Below, piece after piece: positions 4,982-5,598 of a stretch of 5,598 nt of DNA. Each line of letters starts with the position of its first letter. Positions within the stretch are counted from its first letter, which is position 1. The position numbers and the translations under genes are program-made. Source of the stretch: Planctomycetota bacterium (GTDB lineage: Bacteria; Planctomycetota; Planctomycetia; Pirellulales; Pirellulaceae); the NCBI GenBank assembly GCA_026692885.1, contig JAPLNJ010001026.1:1-5598 (forward strand), read 5' to 3'. A model generated the notes under the pieces. The model saw nothing but the letters and a program-made list of their open reading frames with translations, did no database searches and was not told the origin of the DNA.

Positions 4982-5598
4982 ATGATAGCAGCCGGTACGG
5001 AGACAAAAAAGGACACTTTGCTGAGCCGCCGCTAGCGGCGGATTCCCGGGAATGGTTGGACCTGGGAGAACGCTTCGGGCCCTCGCATCACGCGAGAATC
5101 GTCGAGGAGCAACTCAATCGTTTGGATCGAAGCCTGCTGGAAGAGGCGTATCGGGGAGTCGGTTCGGCGGCCTATCCTCCGGAGTTGATGTTGAAAATGG
5201 TGATGTTCGAGACGTTGGAAGGCCGCTGCTCACCGGCTCAGTGGTGTCGGGATACTCGCGACCATCAATCCCTATAATGGTTGGGACGGGACATTCAACC
5301 TTCGCGCACGGCCTGGTACGACTTTCGCGATCGGATAGGTACGGTGCTCCAGACGGTACATGCGTCACTGATCCGGCAAGGGATCGAGGAGGGTCTGGTC
5401 TCACCGGAGAAAGGGGTCCAGGATGGAACCCCTTTTCGAGCCTGTGCTTCGCGCCATCGGATGGTGAATCGCAAGACGCTTTTCCGGAGGCAAGCGGTGC
5501 TGTACGCCGCGGTCGCCGGGAGCCTCTCGGCCGCGCCTCCCGAAGAGCTACCGTCCTGGATGGCAGACACGGGCCTTGATCATAACGTTGCGAAATGC
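4982..5598 (+). pseudogene. Broken IS1182-like transposase (5' part)
   Basis: Translation from the ATG at 4982 gives MIAAGTETKK and then stops at a TAG (5033-5035). A -1 step at the A6G run (5005-5011) joins it to the frame that encodes GHFAEPPLAADSREWLDLGERFG and the rest of the transposase. That frame holds a DUF772-type N-terminal domain (EEQLNRLDR, YPPELMLKMVMFETLEGRCSPAQWCRD), then an in-frame TAA at 5275-5277. It continues unbroken as WLGRDIQPSRTAWYDFRDRIG and VQDGTPFRACASRHRMVN to the window edge. The Asp of QDGT (codon 5422-5424) is the likely first DDE catalytic residue. The TAA probably replaces a CAA glutamine codon, since similar transposases read QWLGR here. Two breaks suggest an inactive copy, unless the first is programmed frameshifting. 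The 3' end lies outside the window. Family assignment is from memory of IS1182-type proteins. Confidence 0.82.
5005..5041 (+). other. Possible -1 frameshift signal in transposase
   Basis: The bases AAAAAAG (5005-5011) are read from the upstream ATG as A-AAA-AAG, a classical slippery heptamer. A -1 shift there enters exactly the frame of the transposase. Fourteen nucleotides after it lies a perfect 16-base palindrome, CCGCCGCTAGCGGCGG (5026-5041), which can fold as a six-pair stem with a CTAG loop. The stop codon of the unshifted frame sits inside that loop. The spacer is longer than the usual 5-9 nt. The alternative is a simple one-base loss from an A7 run in an inactive copy. Confidence 0.45.

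Larger units (their letters stand above)
4900..5598 (+). mobile_element. IS1182-like insertion sequence, left part
   Basis: The coding content from 4982 onward is a DUF772 plus DDE-type transposase, which marks this as an insertion sequence running past the right edge. The left boundary is not defined: the terminal repeat cannot be found without the right end. It must lie between the kinase leader repeat (ending about 4882) and the transposase start at 4982; 4900 is a placeholder. The segment 4930-4944 forms a small hairpin (CGCACA-CAA-TGTGCG), which may belong to the element's end or control region. The element lies upstream of, and divergent from, the kinase gene. Confidence 0.7.

Noticed and set aside
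5052..5579. Separate 175-codon protein in the frame from 5052
   Set aside because: It overlaps the transposase in another frame and has no family-like sequence; the transposase frame shows clear conserved motifs on both sides of its stop.

Overview
The window looks like chromosome of a GC-rich planctomycete, probably of the Pirellulales. The argument is the same-strand pair of a DUF1800 gene followed by a Tat-exported DUF1501 gene, a pair strongly expanded in Planctomycetes, together with many short GC-rich palindromes between the genes. The pair also occurs in other bacteria, so the assignment is an inference, not a proof.

Layout. Positions 1-426 hold no convincing gene. They carry a series of stem-loops: a perfect 26-bp hairpin, two related 8-9 bp hairpins, and a palindrome with a 24-nt core. 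On the plus strand, 427-1839 encodes a DUF1800 protein and 1992-3260 a DUF1501 protein with a twin-arginine signal. The roughly 150-nt gap between them is almost filled by a nested palindrome of about 130 nt. Convergent to this pair, with a 38-nt gap, the minus-strand gene 3299-4816 encodes an FGGY carbohydrate kinase of the L-xylulose kinase type. Just upstream of its start lies a second exact copy of the 24-nt core. From about 4.9 kb to the right edge is the left part of an IS1182-like insertion sequence. Its transposase reading frame is broken by a -1 frame change at an A6G run and by an in-frame TAA.

How the genes relate. DUF1800 and DUF1501 probably form one transcriptional unit and act together; the DUF1501 partner is exported, and the biochemical role of both is unknown. 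The kinase is a separate unit, probably feeding a pentulose or a related sugar acid into central metabolism; no other sugar-pathway gene is visible here. The insertion sequence sits upstream of the kinase and may have altered its promoter region.

I see no defence system, CRISPR array, RNA gene or clearly new multi-gene system. The most interesting material is non-coding: the palindromes placed at gene boundaries, and the possible frameshift signal in the transposase.
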